Positions 51,912 through 63,927 of a DNA stretch of 64,000 nt are shown here, piece by piece. Origin of the DNA: Litoditis marina. Lineage: Eukaryota; Nematoda; Chromadorea; Rhabditida; Rhabditidae. The stretch covers positions 13,615,259 to 13,679,258 of the forward strand of contig OZ038434.1 in assembly GCA_964036275.1 (NCBI GenBank), in the 5' to 3' direction. How positions within the stretch are numbered: the stretch's first letter is position 1; each line of letters starts with the position of its first letter. The translations under genes and the position numbers were made by a program. The notes beneath the pieces were generated by a model. The model saw only the letters and a program-made list of their open reading frames with translations, had not been told where the DNA came from and did no database searches.

Positions 51912-53834
51912 TCAACAAAGAACAGCCGGTCTTTCGGCGATGAACTTCTTGACAGCGGGAATGTTGTGGATTCTGTCGATGAGCTGGAGGATTCTGGGGA
52001 AGGCGTCGAGCGCATCTCGCTTTCCAAAGTCAACGACGCGAGAAAAGGTCTCGGCCACGAAAAGGTCAACCCACGTTTCCTGAACAACACGAATTGAAAA
52101 AAAAACCTTTTGGCAAAATATTGAAGAGTGACAAACATGAAAAAACTTTTAACTGCCGCTGAGAACTGTTGAGTAGCTGAGCTTACAATACTTTCAGCCA
52201 CTAGGAGTAAATTGAAGTCTTAAGGTAAACACTCATGACAGAGCGTTCTTCATAGTTGGGTTTGGCTGAGGCATAACAAGAGTGGATGTACAACGATAGT
52301 AGCGAGTATACATATACAATGTGAGGAGAGTTTCAATTCCTTGTAGGTGAACAAAAACATTTGATATTTTTTTCTGACAACTATTGAAATTGATTATTGA
52401 AACTTTCAGATGGGAACTGGCAACTGATTTTCACCTTATCCCCAATGAACAATCCAGTTCCGCTGTCTGCAAGGAACTTTTCGACGATCGGAGCTGTTTC
52501 CTGCACACTTGGCAACATTTTCTCGGTGAAGTAGTCGTCCTAGAAATGAAGTTATACATTTTTTCAAAGAAAAATACAACACAACACAGAATCGATGAAC
52601 ACAACGTTTACAAGCGTAAAACGAATATTGAAGTGAAGTGACCCTGACAAAACGGCTTTCAATTTTCGAGAGATCTGTAGTATATGTCAACCAAACCACA
52701 AAGTTATGGTCGCCCTCTAAAAACTACACCCCCTTTTCATTAGAACAGTGAACATGACTTGAAATAAACTTAAGTGGGGTGAATTTTTTTATATAATCTA
52801 GAACTTTACGGGCTCCAAAGAGTCGATGCAACCTGCCTTGTTTTCGTTGACAGATCCCAGCAGAACCCCGCACCACTTGCTGAATCCTCCCTTGTTTGTC
52901 ATTTCTTGAACGACTTCGGCGATCATGTCCAGACGGGCAGATTCGACATTGTTCTTACCGGCTCGCTCTGAACATTTGAATATAGAAGAAACCATGCTGT
53001 TCAAAATTATAAGAAACACACCCATCGGGAAAATTAAAGTGTTTTCTGACGTCACCATCACACGTTCACAATAGAAGATGAATTGAACACTTTTCAAGAA
53101 CATGAAGTTTCCAATAGTTTTATTGAAACGTAAATTGTTTACATTTGGTTTTAGGATCAGCTGGAGACATATGAGAAATATCGTTAGAGGATTCTTATAC
53201 TTTCGTATCGATGATATTTGATTCAAGTTCGTCCACTGTAAGAATTGGACAAAAACTCACGGAATTCATTTCCGAGAAAACGGAGAATGGCGGTAGATTG
53301 GGCAATCTGGACACCCTCTACCTCGAGAACAGGAACTTGCCCAAGGGGCATCTCTGAATGAGATAAGAATAATAAAAAAAACGACGAATTTCATTTGTAA
53401 CTTAATACTTCTCATGAAACGAGTTCTCTGAACGAGAGAAAAACAATGATGAAAAACTAGAGAATATATAGTATACTACATTCAATGTTAACATTTTTTC
53501 AATGCAATGTATGCTAATGGTATTCAAACGTTTGAGGTCTACACCTTTCTGGGAAGTGTTCTTTCTAAAAACACGATCATAAAAAATAATATGTGAGGAC
53601 TTTTGGGGTTTTAAGTTTGTGTTATATTCACCTCAACTAAGCTCAATTCTCGAATGATTTCAAGTTGCTCAACAAAAATCGGCAAAAAGCTTGACACTCA
53701 CGTGACTTGTACTTAGGCCAGTCTTCGAGTGAGATAGTGACCTCCTCATACGGTACACCGGCAATCATGAACATGTGTCGAATAGCATCTCCCCTGCCAC
53801 GGACCGGCAAATAGAAATACTTGTAGTGGACCAT
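51912..53834 (-). CDS. Sigma-class glutathione S-transferase, 5 exons, 209 aa
   Basis: Exons 53834-53702, 53353-53261, 52967-52837, 52539-52435, 52079-51912 (630 nt). It conjugates glutathione to electrophiles, or acts as a prostaglandin-D-synthase-type enzyme, in the cytosol; nematodes carry many such genes. The N-terminal thioredoxin-fold domain has Y8 in KYFYLPVRGRGDAIR, LGQVPVLEVEGVQIAQSTAI (glutathione-binding QVPVLE and QS) and AILRFLG; the helical C-terminal domain ends with the typical IPAVKKFIAERP. Length matches the family. The intron after exon 3 needs a GC donor (ACAAG|GCAGGT): the nearby GT would break the frame. The start is the MVHYKYFYLP methionine, preceded by TTCTAG|AAAA. 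Confidence 0.92.
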
Positions 53835-53954
53835 TTTTCTAGAAGGATTGATATTGAGAGACATTAGAAATTTGTTTTTTGTAGATAAAAGAGGTGAACG
53901 GTAAAATTTTGTACGATCACGGATCACGATTAGCATAGTTATAAGAAGTCTCAT

Positions 53955-54988
53955 TGTGCAGAACTCAATATTTTCCAGAAAATTCCATGTTTAAAGTGAG
54001 AGAATTTCAAAGGATTCTAATTAGGGGGAGAAATTGCTTCTCAGCATTTAGTTCTCATACTCTTGAGTTTGATGAGCACCAACACGCAAAAACTAAAACA
54101 GCAGTACTAAAGGTTAGGCTAAATGTTTCTTTCGGTGGAAAAACTGTGGTTGCCAATGGAACTTATTGCAGGAAAAAGAAGCTGGGAATCGTCCGATTGT
54201 TGGAAAGTCTCATCGTGATCAGAGAACACACAGAAATTCGAAGAGAAGAAAAGAAATGGGAAGTAAAACAACTTCTTCACAGTTTTTGTGTGTTTACTGT
54301 TCAGCTGACGCGAATCGTAAAAATTGTTATTATTCATCTGGCACGGCATAAATTACAGAAAAAAACTATGGCCATCAATTTGATGTATATGTAAACTGTT
54401 TATTATTCACTTTCTCCAAGAAATCTATGTTCACCTTAAATAATATGCTAGTATAGTAACACCATTTATGACTTTACGAGGTAGGGGGTAAGGGGAATAC
54501 ATATGTCTCTGCAGTGGGGTTCATGTAGAAATGGTAACAACTATACATGTCATTGAAACATTGTGTGCATAAGTATTAAAAACGTTCAAACCACTTGATA
54601 GTAGAGAATATATATTGTGACCAACGTTGTTTGTCTGTTTATCAACCGCCTCGCGACCGCGCGCGCCCAAAAAGACCAAACTCGTAGTTTTTTTTGCTGC
54701 GTTTCTGCACGTTTAATTAATGGCGCTTTAGAATGGAAATTTTGATAAGAGGTTGTGTTGGAGTATCCGAAGTGATGAAAGTGTATACTTTTTCTATACA
54801 TGCTCGAATTGGTTTTTGAAAATAATCAACTCCGCAGAACATCTGATCATCATTTTAGGAGGGTGCTCTTATAACACGTATGTAGTCCAACATTTTCATT
54901 ACCGAAAAAACATTTCAATGAGTAAGGAACACATTTACAGCACAATATTTCACATATTTATTTCTCAGCATGAAAATTGTGGTATTTT
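53955..54988. other. Intergenic between GST and the small secreted cluster
   Basis: AT-rich. A 146-codon plus-strand open frame (53954-54394) has no recognisable domain, splice context or composition of a gene and is not annotated. No repeat family was identified. Confidence 0.4.
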
Positions 54989-56316
54989 TTATTCTTCCGG
55001 GTGTTTAGGGATGATCAGTTTTCTCAGTTTCTCTGGAAACAAAAAAAATAAAGGAACGTTTTGAATACTCACAATACGTTGGAATTAATTAGCGGAAAAA
55101 TCAGAGGACTAGGAGATCAATGAAAAACAAGTAATCAAAAAAAGTATCAGTCTCTTGATCTACGCTATCTATAGACGAGTATTGGCCACCTTTATGGTCA
55201 ATTTTGTGCGATAAAGGTTTGTAATAGGTGAACTAGTCGATTTGCGCAGGCAAACATTTTTCTAGTGAAAAATTACATAGTATCTCACTTACTTTTTTTT
55301 ATGAGTTTGAATAGTCTGTGTGCACAGAACGGACTTCAATTCAGTTTTTATCATATGCTATAAATGGTTTTTCGAATAAATAACTCACCTTCACTGCATA
55401 CAAACTTCTGACGCGGACACCCATCCACTATCTCCGATTCGGTGGTGCATCCTATCTTGTAAATAGGGTCGGATCCCATACAACCTTTAAAATACCATAA
55501 TTGACGGCTTCAAAAAAGTGAACCAATTAATGGTAGTTAACATACCAAACCAAATTCCAAATTCTAAGAGTCTAAAAAAGACTCCGCAAAACTCTTGCAA
55601 AATGGAAATTTATGAACTTTTTTTTTCATTACACTACAAGACGTTTTTCGTATAGTATTGCCGTGATTCTCCACGTTTTTTGGAAAAAAAGTTGTTCGAA
55701 TATGCGAGATGTTTCCCTGGATTTTCGGATCCAATCTGTACACGCCAATTGAAGAGTGTGGACCACCCCTCTGAATGGTCCGTGTTTGATAGTTTTTTTG
55801 TTCCAAAAAATGCCTAATATGGTCGATATCAAAATACCAATGCCATTTTTGCAAAACAATGCCATTTTTACTCATTGTTCGTCAGAAGACGGTGGTAAGT
55901 CTTCTCGTCCTGTTTTTTAAGTTCTCAGATGGGTTCAACTGATGAAGACCCAACCCTCTGAGAACAACACCAAAATCGTCTTGAATCAGGGTCGAAACGA
56001 TTTTGAGTGGCACCTTTCACTGAGCACATATTTCCATAATGATATCGAAATACTTTTTCTGAAACAATTGAAAAAATAGAAATACATATTCCAAGAGGAA
56101 CCTACATTTTCCATTATAGCAGTATTCCGGCAAGCGACAATATTCTTCACATTTGAGGGTCACGATGGATGGAACTGTAAATAGACAATATAGAGTTCGT
56201 TTCACCGAGAAAGACAGCAATTCTCCCAAAGTGTCACTGGTAATGGTGATAACTTTGTTTGACTCGATGTAGAGTTACAACTCACTTGTGAGAAGGACGA
56301 GGAACAGAACGAGCAT
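54989..56316 (-). CDS. Small secreted cysteine-rich protein A, 4 exons, 79 aa
   Basis: Exons 56316-56286, 56174-56106, 55484-55389, 55032-54989 (240 nt). Exon 1 is a signal-peptide start (MLVLFLVLLT), the acceptor TTTCAG|A being 1 nt before the ATG. The mature part has eight cysteines in KCEEYCRLPEYCYNGKCC and a second module CMGSDPIYKIGC...VDGCPRQKFVC. All introns are phase 1. The family is not recognised; it is shared with gene B (57733-58386) and the partial gene at 63928, so it is locally duplicated. The stop TAA lies inside an AATAAA, so coding region and poly(A) signal overlap. Confidence 0.72.
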
Positions 56317-56317
56317 T

Positions 56318-57732
56318 CTGAAACACACAAACAAACTTAGCGGCCAAAACAATAACACAAGAACCATGAACATTATATTCTGGATGTTATAACCAAAAAG
56401 ATCTGAGAGAAAATTGACCTAAATAATAAAAAAAATTGCCTATGAAACATCGAAACGTCACGAATGAAACTCGAAATTGAAACAAGATATTCGATTCATC
56501 GAAGTTCAATACAAGACGACGAAATAATCCGATTACCTCAAACGCACGAAGGTATAGTGTTGAGAGCTCTGAACCGCGTGCTCAGACTATGTACCTCTGC
56601 GATGCCATGTAGTTACTACATTTGAACACAACAGTAGTATTTCAAATGAAGTATGTAAGTATGTTAAAGTAGTTCGTAACCAGCGTAAAATAGTCGGCAA
56701 GACGGTGTGAATTGGGTTCATATCATCGAACTTGACCTTCCCACGCGGAAGTGCTTTCATAACAGAGAAAAACACCTGGTAGAAGCCTTTTCGTTGAAAT
56801 GTCCCGGTTTCTAGGTCTTCACGCGCTGCGGAGAGTCCGGCGCAAATTAGTTTTCGTTCAGTTCGCAAGAGTTTGAATACATCCTCTGTTAATTTGAGTC
56901 ATTCAACCGTTTTTCCGAGATTTTTCGATTCCAAGATGGAGAGTGGTTACTAAAACAATACAAGTAGATCACATTCCAATGTAATGTATTTCTTGGCGGT
57001 AGGAACGTCGAATGTCGAGCAAAAATGGCTTGAGGGCGGGCGCCGGCAACACATGTTTTTGCTCGTTTTACACTTGCAGCAGAGAAAAAGTTGAGGTGCA
57101 CGTAGTTTTCGTATGTAGGTTGGTCAGGAATTTGCACTTCAAGCAAAAACTTTGTTTAAATTAGGTGTTCAGTGTAACAGACTACAGTTGAGTGCTTATT
57201 CGCAACTGAGCATGGGTACCACAATATTATAGGGTTTGCTCGTTATGAAGCAAGTCTATTTTGGTATATCTGCTCTGTTCAGCTGTTTTTCTAGTTTGAT
57301 TCCCGGGCTTTCTGAGAGAAATTCGTGAGCGGCGTGTTTTTACGTTGAACTACACAGAAAATTGGTCACTCTCACAATAATAAGGCCATCAAAATTGGAG
57401 TTAATTATTAAGCACAGGCCTGAGAAGCATAGCTAGTATTCATTCTCGTGCTTTGCATGCACCTTCTCACAAAAACGGTCAGAACTAAGAAAATACGCTA
57501 ACATTCATCACAAGTTGCACAATTCATGAAAACGAACATGTTGGTAAACATAAAACAATGTCGTAAGAAATAAAAACCTTTTTTCGAGTCTCTCAGAAAA
57601 GGAGCATGTTTTCAGAACACGCGAAGCACTTCAACATTTTATGGAAGAAAAAACTTTAATTGAAAAACGGGGAAAACACATCATCAATACATTTCACATA
57701 TCTATTGAGCAGTATGAAACATGTTCTTCATT
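56318..57732. other. Intergenic within the secreted cluster
   Basis: Minus-strand open stretches at 56587-56868 and 56889-57146 have no identifiable domain. Parts (about 56740-57120) resemble 62200-62770 in order and sequence, for example CGCGGAAGT...GTTGAAATGT and CACATGT...GCTCG...TTTACACTT, so the upstream flanks of the cluster genes appear duplicated together with the genes. Confidence 0.4.
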
Positions 57733-58386
57733 TTATTTTGGAGGCTGGGCAGATAGCACAACGGCGTCTTCTGAAAAGATAATAAAGTGCGGGCATAATC
57801 AGAACTATCCACACCAATCTGTTGGAACTAGTCAGCCGAAAAGTGAAATATCGTGTTTATAGTCTGATATCTATATCTTTCTGTCGCCATTTGTGATTTC
57901 TGACGTGTGGGCAGATCAAACACTCATATTTGTTCTCATTCTTTATCTAGTTTTTTTCGAACAAATCAAAAACGCACCTTCATCGCATACAAACTTCTGG
58001 CGTGGACAACCGTCAACCGTTTCCCATTCGGTGTGACATCCTATTTTGTGGATAGGGTCAGATCCCATACAACCTTAAGGATGGCATAGTTGAATACCCG
58101 AAAATTATATCTAACATTGTATTACAGAGAATAAAAGAACTGTATTAATGCATGAAAGTTTCAAGTCTCATTCACTGTAGAACTGAAAGACGAGGTTAGC
58201 CTAATATAGCACAGTCGTATTGGATTTTTTCGATGGTCAGTGTTTTGGTACCTCGTTGAATTTTCGATTATTTTGAAAAAAAAATTGTGGGTCCAATGGT
58301 CATTTTTTGGAACAAAACCTCACACTTTCCCTCGTGCCAGTACTCTGGAAGGCGACATTTTTGTTCATTGACCTGGCGAGACGGAA
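57733..58386 (-). CDS. Small secreted cysteine-rich protein B, 5' exon not found
   Basis: Exons 58386-58324, 58073-57978, 57770-57733. They match exons 2-4 of gene A in length, phase and content: EQKCRLPEYWHEGKC, then CMGSDPIHKIGCHTEW...VDGCPRQKFVCDE and a short divergent tail ending at TAA inside AATAAA. Two cysteines of gene A are missing from the first module (Tyr/Trp region). Exon 2 is preceded by a good acceptor (AATTACAG), but no signal-peptide exon like that of gene A (56286-56316) or of the PAN gene is visible upstream. Instead a 1.3-kb TIR element begins 236 bp upstream at 58622. Either the first exon is far away or the copy is decaying. Confidence 0.6.
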
Positions 58387-58621
58387 CTGTAATTTTTTTA
58401 CATTCATACATATTTCACACAGTCCAAAGCTGGATTTAGTTTAGTTGATAAATTCAGCTATTTTTCAAGTTACAATTTGCCCAAAACACGTGACAACTTT
58501 GGCTGGGACGGGTGAATCGTTTTCTGATTACGTGTCACAACGCAGGTAAACAGCCGATATTTTCTTTGTTTTTAGGTTTTGAAAATGTTTCCAAGTCAAG
58601 TTGGGAAATGAGAAAACTACA

Positions 58622-59912
58622 GCCGGCGTAGCAATCCCCCCGAAACCGATCAGCTAGCTCATACCACCTCTCATCGAGGTACCTCACCGAACTCTATCAA
58701 CTTTCTCCTATCCTAAACCATTAGTATCGATTGTGGGTGCTGGAACTTCTCATGGAGCGTACTTTCTGCCCAAGACCTCAAAGAATTGATATAATGTCAA
58801 TTTCAAGCGAGAGTGCGCATAGAGAGTGCATTAAAACAGGAGGGTGCTCGTGTGCCGGAAAAAACCGCACCTAGTATGTTTTAGATACGTTTACCACGCG
58901 TGTTGGCTCGTTTTGAATGACCTTTTTCGGATGATTATTGTAGTTTGGTTTGTACTTTTTTGTTGGAAGAGAATAGAAAACTTATTGGAACCTCGCTCAA
59001 TTTACATAGATTTTCGCATTCGAATGACTGAAATAGAAAGCGTGCGAATTATGAAATTAAGACTGAAAGTAAGACGAGCTAGTTTTAGTTCTGTATTAAT
59101 GTCATGTGTCAATTATATTCGTAAATAAAGTAGTTAGGTGAAGTTGAAAACTTGGTTTTTCAAGTATGATTCCTTGATTGATTAAATTCTTGAATCGCGT
59201 TATATAGTTCACGTCATTTCTACTCCAACTCTTACTACACATTCAAACCAGTGCCCTTTCCTGATGCAAACTTTAACTTCTCGAAAAAAAAAAGTTTGGC
59301 ATTCTCTCTCTGATAGAGAATCATAATCTGAAGCAAACAATTCAAACCTCCCCGATAAGTATTTGCGTTATAAAAACGGACTCAAGATTTTTTGTCTTCC
59401 TGTAGCAGTCTCCGTAGGAATGCAAGTGGCTACATTTTGGGTTGTTGGATGTTCAGTGCGAATTGAGTTGATTTGCGAAGAATTTTGTGAAAGATACATT
59501 TTCAGTTTTGGGTGTTCAATAAAGCACTCAGTTATTTCGGCATTATTTTGATATTATTTAAACTCTTAATTCATCGGTCAATTCCAATTTATACCCTATT
59601 TTAAACTTGTTCTCTTGATATCATTTGAAAAATGAAGTCAATCCATAAGATAATGAGCCATCAATTATGCGAGCAACTTGTGTTTTCACCAACGCCCGGT
59701 TTACGAAATGCATGTCACCACCCCTCAGCCTCCGCCGTATTTAATATCGGTTTTCTGAAAAAGAGTGCACAAAGCAGAGACGGAGAGTTTTGCTACCTTT
59801 TGTGACGTTTGACCTCATGTGATAGTCAATTTGGCCATTTAGCACCTCCGTGAGGTACATCAGCGACATATATGTGAGAGTTGGTTGGCTTTGGGGGGAT
59901 TGCTACGCCGGC
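58622..59912. mobile_element. 1.3-kb terminal-inverted-repeat element between two secreted genes
   Basis: The ends are GCCGGCGTAGCAATCCCCCC and its inverse, and inner parts (GAGGTACCTCAC and GTGAGGTAC) are also inverted. CAG flanks both sides outside the CCGGCG ends, a possible 3-bp target duplication. No transposase frame was found. It is related by its ends to the 180-bp elements at 51324 and 62349. Its left end lies 236 bp upstream of gene B exon 2 and its right end supplies the stop of the PAN gene. Confidence 0.68.
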
Positions 59913-61889
59913 AGCTGAATGGCCCATCTTTGGGAACAGTGGCCGCACACCGCCGCGCAGCGACGCGTCAATCGATAATCGATTATAGTAGGCGACGCCA
60001 ACTTCGATTTAATTATTCTTTCTGAAAAATTCGAACAAAAAATCCCACTTCGTTTGGACCGGGATATCGGTGCCTTGGTTGGTGGGTGGAAGGGGGGATA
60101 CTCCTTGCAACCATTGGCCAGATCGGGGTTGATCACGGAGGCGATGGCCTTTTCTGCAAGGGAGTTCATTTAATGTGGCGTTGTGGTGAGAAAACTGGTG
60201 TAATTTATATCCTAGTTGTTTTAGTAACCTAACCAGTTCTGATAACCGTTTTCAGGTTACCTGAATAGGGAACCGGTCGGTAACCTGGAACGAAAAACCG
60301 GTTACTATTCATGATAACGCAGAACGTGAATTCGTTCGTTTTAACGGTTACTGAGTTTAGGTTTTGGTCATTCGACGGTTACATTATACGAATGTTAAGT
60401 GTTTCGTATAGAAGTAACCTCGGTTTATCAATAGTTATCGTGGCTTATGTGGTGATGCAAACCTTGATCACAAGTCATCGCTATGTATGTGGCGTTGAAA
60501 TCGCCCGGCTTCTGCCCAAAGTATCTCGGATGCTCATTTTGTTTTCCAAATTGTTCTGGCTTCTGATGTCGATCGTTTATGGTCATAACACACAGATTAT
60601 CGTTGTAGTAGTAGGTAGCAGCGGCACACGCTGTATAGCCTCTGAATTCATTGTTATTACCTCATTTTGTTCCATAAAATTCAACGAAGATGACATTCCA
60701 ATTTTTTTAACACCCGAATATTATTCTTGCAACGTTTCTCTAAAATGTGGCAGAGTTCCGAGCAGTGTCTTTTGCCAAGTCGAATTTTCAAAATAAAATG
60801 AACGTTTTGTGACGAGATCCAGAAGTAAAGGTCCTAGATCCATGTGGAACTAGGAAAAGAAAGAGTTGAGAGGGTGAAAAAAGACTGAGATGTAGAGCGA
60901 GAAAGAGAGAGGAGGAGAGAGAGAGAGAAACAGAGAAAGAGAGAGAAGGAGAGAGAGAAATATAAAGGTAGTGTGAGCGCGACAGGGAGTGTAGAGAAGA
61001 TTGAATTCGACCAACTTATCGGTCGCACAGAAACACTGGCACTCCTCAAAGGTGATGTTCCGTCTGCTGGCTCCCGTCACACTCATCATCATGTAGCCCG
61101 GAATGTGCTCAAAACATCCGTGGAGTTCTGAAAAATGAATGGCCGAACTTTGTAAGCTCGAACGTCGTAGGCTCAACAAAAATTGGGTAATTTACTACAT
61201 GAACATACGACTACAGAAATCTTCAAATGGTAATATTTCAAGTTTAAAGGGATTGGGAAGCGTTTTAACTCTGTTCACTTCACTGCAATACACAATACAT
61301 GCGGCTGCTCATCGTCATAAAAGTTCACAGTTGTAGTTTGATGTGAACAGTACAGCACTTTGAAGCGCGAGTGAAACAGTGGAATTGCACTACAAACATA
61401 TCTGTACAGCTCAACATATATTTTTTGGTCCAGCCTTTCTACTTGTTATACTCTATACATGGTTTGAACAATATGGAGCAATGCTTACCGATTGGTAGCT
61501 TGTCCTCTACCACGGCAGATTTCTCGGTGGAAATAGTCGAACCAGTGGGAGTCGCGCAGATGGTCGAGGCTAGATTTAGTTTGTTTGAAACAATAATAAT
61601 ACATAATAATTGTTCCACGACATTCTATTCGATAGAGCATATAGTTAGATAACTTTTGGGACGAAATGTCTGTTGAAAGTTCGAGTTTCTAGTCCTGTTT
61701 CAAGATGTCATGCACAACATTTTTGAACAATGCATGAAAATGCCCAGAGCCGAATCGTAATAACTTCATATTACTGAACGAATGATGACTGTGTGTGCGA
61801 AGTCGAACTATCTAATACACATTTCCATTGACATTCTCCCAATAACGTTCAAACTCACTTGTTATTAGGATGAGGAATGGTAGTAACAT
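59903..61889 (-). CDS. Secreted PAN/Apple-domain protein, 5 exons, 217 aa
   Basis: Exons 61889-61859, 61569-61489, 61127-61016, 60641-60463, 60153-59903 (654 nt, phases agree). Exon 1 is a signal-peptide start (MLLPFLILIT), closely like that of gene A, with TTTCAG|A directly before the ATG. A Thr/Ser-rich linker is followed by a PAN domain: GCFEHIPGYMMMSVTG, FEECQCFCATD, YTACAAATYYYND and NLCVMT. PAN domains bind proteins or carbohydrates outside the cell. After the domain comes NGCKEYPPFHPPTKAP and a basic tail. The frame then runs into the inverted repeat of the 1.3-kb element, where the TAG of CGGCGTAG ends it, so the natural C terminus has probably been changed. A GA microsatellite (about 60893-60960) sits in intron 3. 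Confidence 0.75.
60217..60420. repeat. Diverged GGTAACC palindrome block
   Basis: AGTAACCTAACC, CAGGTTACCTGA, GGAACCGGTCGGTAACC and AAACCGGTTAC resemble the block at 10557-10797. It lies in the last intron of the PAN-domain gene. Confidence 0.5.
60893..60960 (+). repeat. GA microsatellite
   Basis: About 65 bp of interrupted (GA)n in intron 3 of the PAN-domain gene. Confidence 0.8.
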
Positions 61890-61899
61890 TCTGAAACAC

Positions 61900-63927
61900 T
61901 CTAAATAATTGGAAAGAAATAGAAAGAAACAACATCGTCAATTCGACTAAACTCGAAATAAGAACCTATTTTCGATACCTAACCGCGAATGAATATCATG
62001 TAATGCTCTTTTCTATTCCTACACAAGTCAGCGGAAAAAGGATAATGTTCTCTCTCATATAGTTAAAATGAGAATCACAGATAAAATAGTAAAACCGGTT
62101 TAGTTGCAAATTAACACGTGTCTTTCCACATTGGTCGGCAGGGCACTCCAATTTCATAGAACTGGGCTAGTTGGGAAAGCGTAGGCAAAGTAGAACAACC
62201 GGCCGATACGTGCCAATTCGTTTTTTGTCATTTACACGCGGAAGTACACGGCGCAAAAACATTTTTTGAGAACTTTTGTTGAAATGTAAGTGTTCTCTCA
62301 GTTTTGCCGCGCAGAGCATACCGAGGATAAATTTCTGTTCACAGTTCTGGCGGCATAGCAAACGAAACTCATGAGAAGTTCATGTGAGTTTCTCATGAGA
62401 TACCTCACGAGCTACTCGTGAACTCTCAATGTTGTAGCATGGAAATCAGTAGAATCTCATGAGAAGTTCGCGGTAATAAAAATAGCTCATGAGGTGATAT
62501 CATGAACTTTTGTGAGGATTGCCACGCCGCCTGGCACAATTACTCGTAAGATTGTGCACAATTTGTTATTGTTCGAAGTTGGCCCATTCTCACAGTACAG
62601 GTAAGTTCGCTGAGGTTGTGGAAAGATAGAAGGTCAAATGTTGGCCAAACATTGCTTTTGGCTGAGGGGTCTTCGGCAAAACACATGTGCTCGCACACTC
62701 TGTTTACACTTTGTAACGCCATAAAAAAGTTGGGATGTACGTACTTTGAAAGTATGTAGCTTGAACAGAGACACTTGCTCACCCGAACACCACCCCCTAA
62801 TCCTGTGAGGGTTGTAATGAGGCTCCCATATCAACTTAACTGAAGTAAAACATTTTGACTGTCTCTAGAAGTTATTCTCACTTCCGTTGCAGATAGGATG
62901 TACCAGTAGTCAATTAGACCAAACGGTTTCATCTTAATTAACACTGAACTATCGCTAGAAAAAACTTTTGATCATGAAATAATGTGCATGCCATAGTCAG
63001 AATTGTATCTTAGTGGTGGTCTCCACACCAACATTTTCACGATCTTTTCTTATTGAGAGCTAAACCAAGTAGCGCAGATGGGTGGTCGAACTGACACCGA
63101 TAGTTTTTTGATTATGAACATAGGTTATATAAGAGTTTATTCTTAATTTGAAAATAGCTTCATTTGAAAAGTCAATGACTGCGCCCAAAAGGTTGGCGAT
63201 GGTATGAGTCTCTCTACGGTAGACGGTACATACTACTTACTTTGCATTCTCATGAATTTGAATTACTGTTTCGACGATTTTTCTCTTTTGTTCAAATGAT
63301 CTAAAAAATGGTAAAAGACATTGAGAGGAAAACTCTCGCGGAAACTCCCGCCGGTTTTTTATCGAAAAAAAATCAGAAAAATACTCACAACATCATTTCC
63401 ATAGATGAACGCAGTACATCGATATTCATTACCTTGAGTGAAAACATGACCGAAAGTTGCATACATATTTATTACATTTCGATAGATTCAATATTTATGT
63501 ACTAGAAGTCGATCGTTGATAGTAATCGCCGTCAAACCTTGTCTGAAAAGGACGTTTGAAAAACTCACATATACTTTTCCCAACAAACTAGAAACCAGTT
63601 AACAAACAATAGACAAGTGAAGCGAGTTAACTGAAGACTGCTTCAAAAAAAACGTTTCTACAGACTAAAAAAGCGATTTTGTACTGATATTACTTTCTAT
63701 TTTTATGAAAAACTTTTCCGATCAAACTACAAACCAGATACGGTTATACTCTAACAGAATCAGAAAAAATGGCTTCTTATCGCGACAGTCTACAGAGACC
63801 CCTGATTCCCTATTACAGAGAGTGTTTGGATATATTTTCGAAAATGTCAACGTTTCTTGAGAAGATAGTTATTGAAAAGTCGCAATACGTACTGTAGGTG
63901 TCCTAGTAGGAATGAAGTGGACTATAC
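61900..63927. other. Intergenic or intronic stretch, no complete gene seen
   Basis: It contains the TIR element at 62349-62531, sequence resembling 56740-57120, and a TTGTAGTTTGATC half palindrome at 63718. A TTTTCAG|ACAAGGTTTGA site near 63550 could be a very short last exon of the partial gene at 63928, but this is weak. Confidence 0.35.
62349..62531. mobile_element. 183-bp element with GGCGGC...GCCGCC ends, sister of 51324
   Basis: It shares CTCATGAGAAG, GAGATACCTCA and TGAACTCTCAATGTTGTAGC with 51324-51504 over nearly the whole length; its ends are mutated (GGCGGCATAGCAA and GGATTGCCACGCCGCC). Confidence 0.65.

Noticed and set aside
53954..54394. 146-codon plus-strand frame
   Set aside because: No domain, no splice context, composition like intergenic DNA.
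56587..57146. Two minus-strand frames (93 and 85 codons) as genes
   Set aside because: No signal peptide, domain or splice logic; the DNA resembles 62200-62770, so it is more likely duplicated flanking sequence.
60311..60796. 161-codon plus-strand frame with hydrophobic stretches
   Set aside because: It is antisense to the PAN-domain exon 60463-60641, which has matching phases, cysteines and splice sites.
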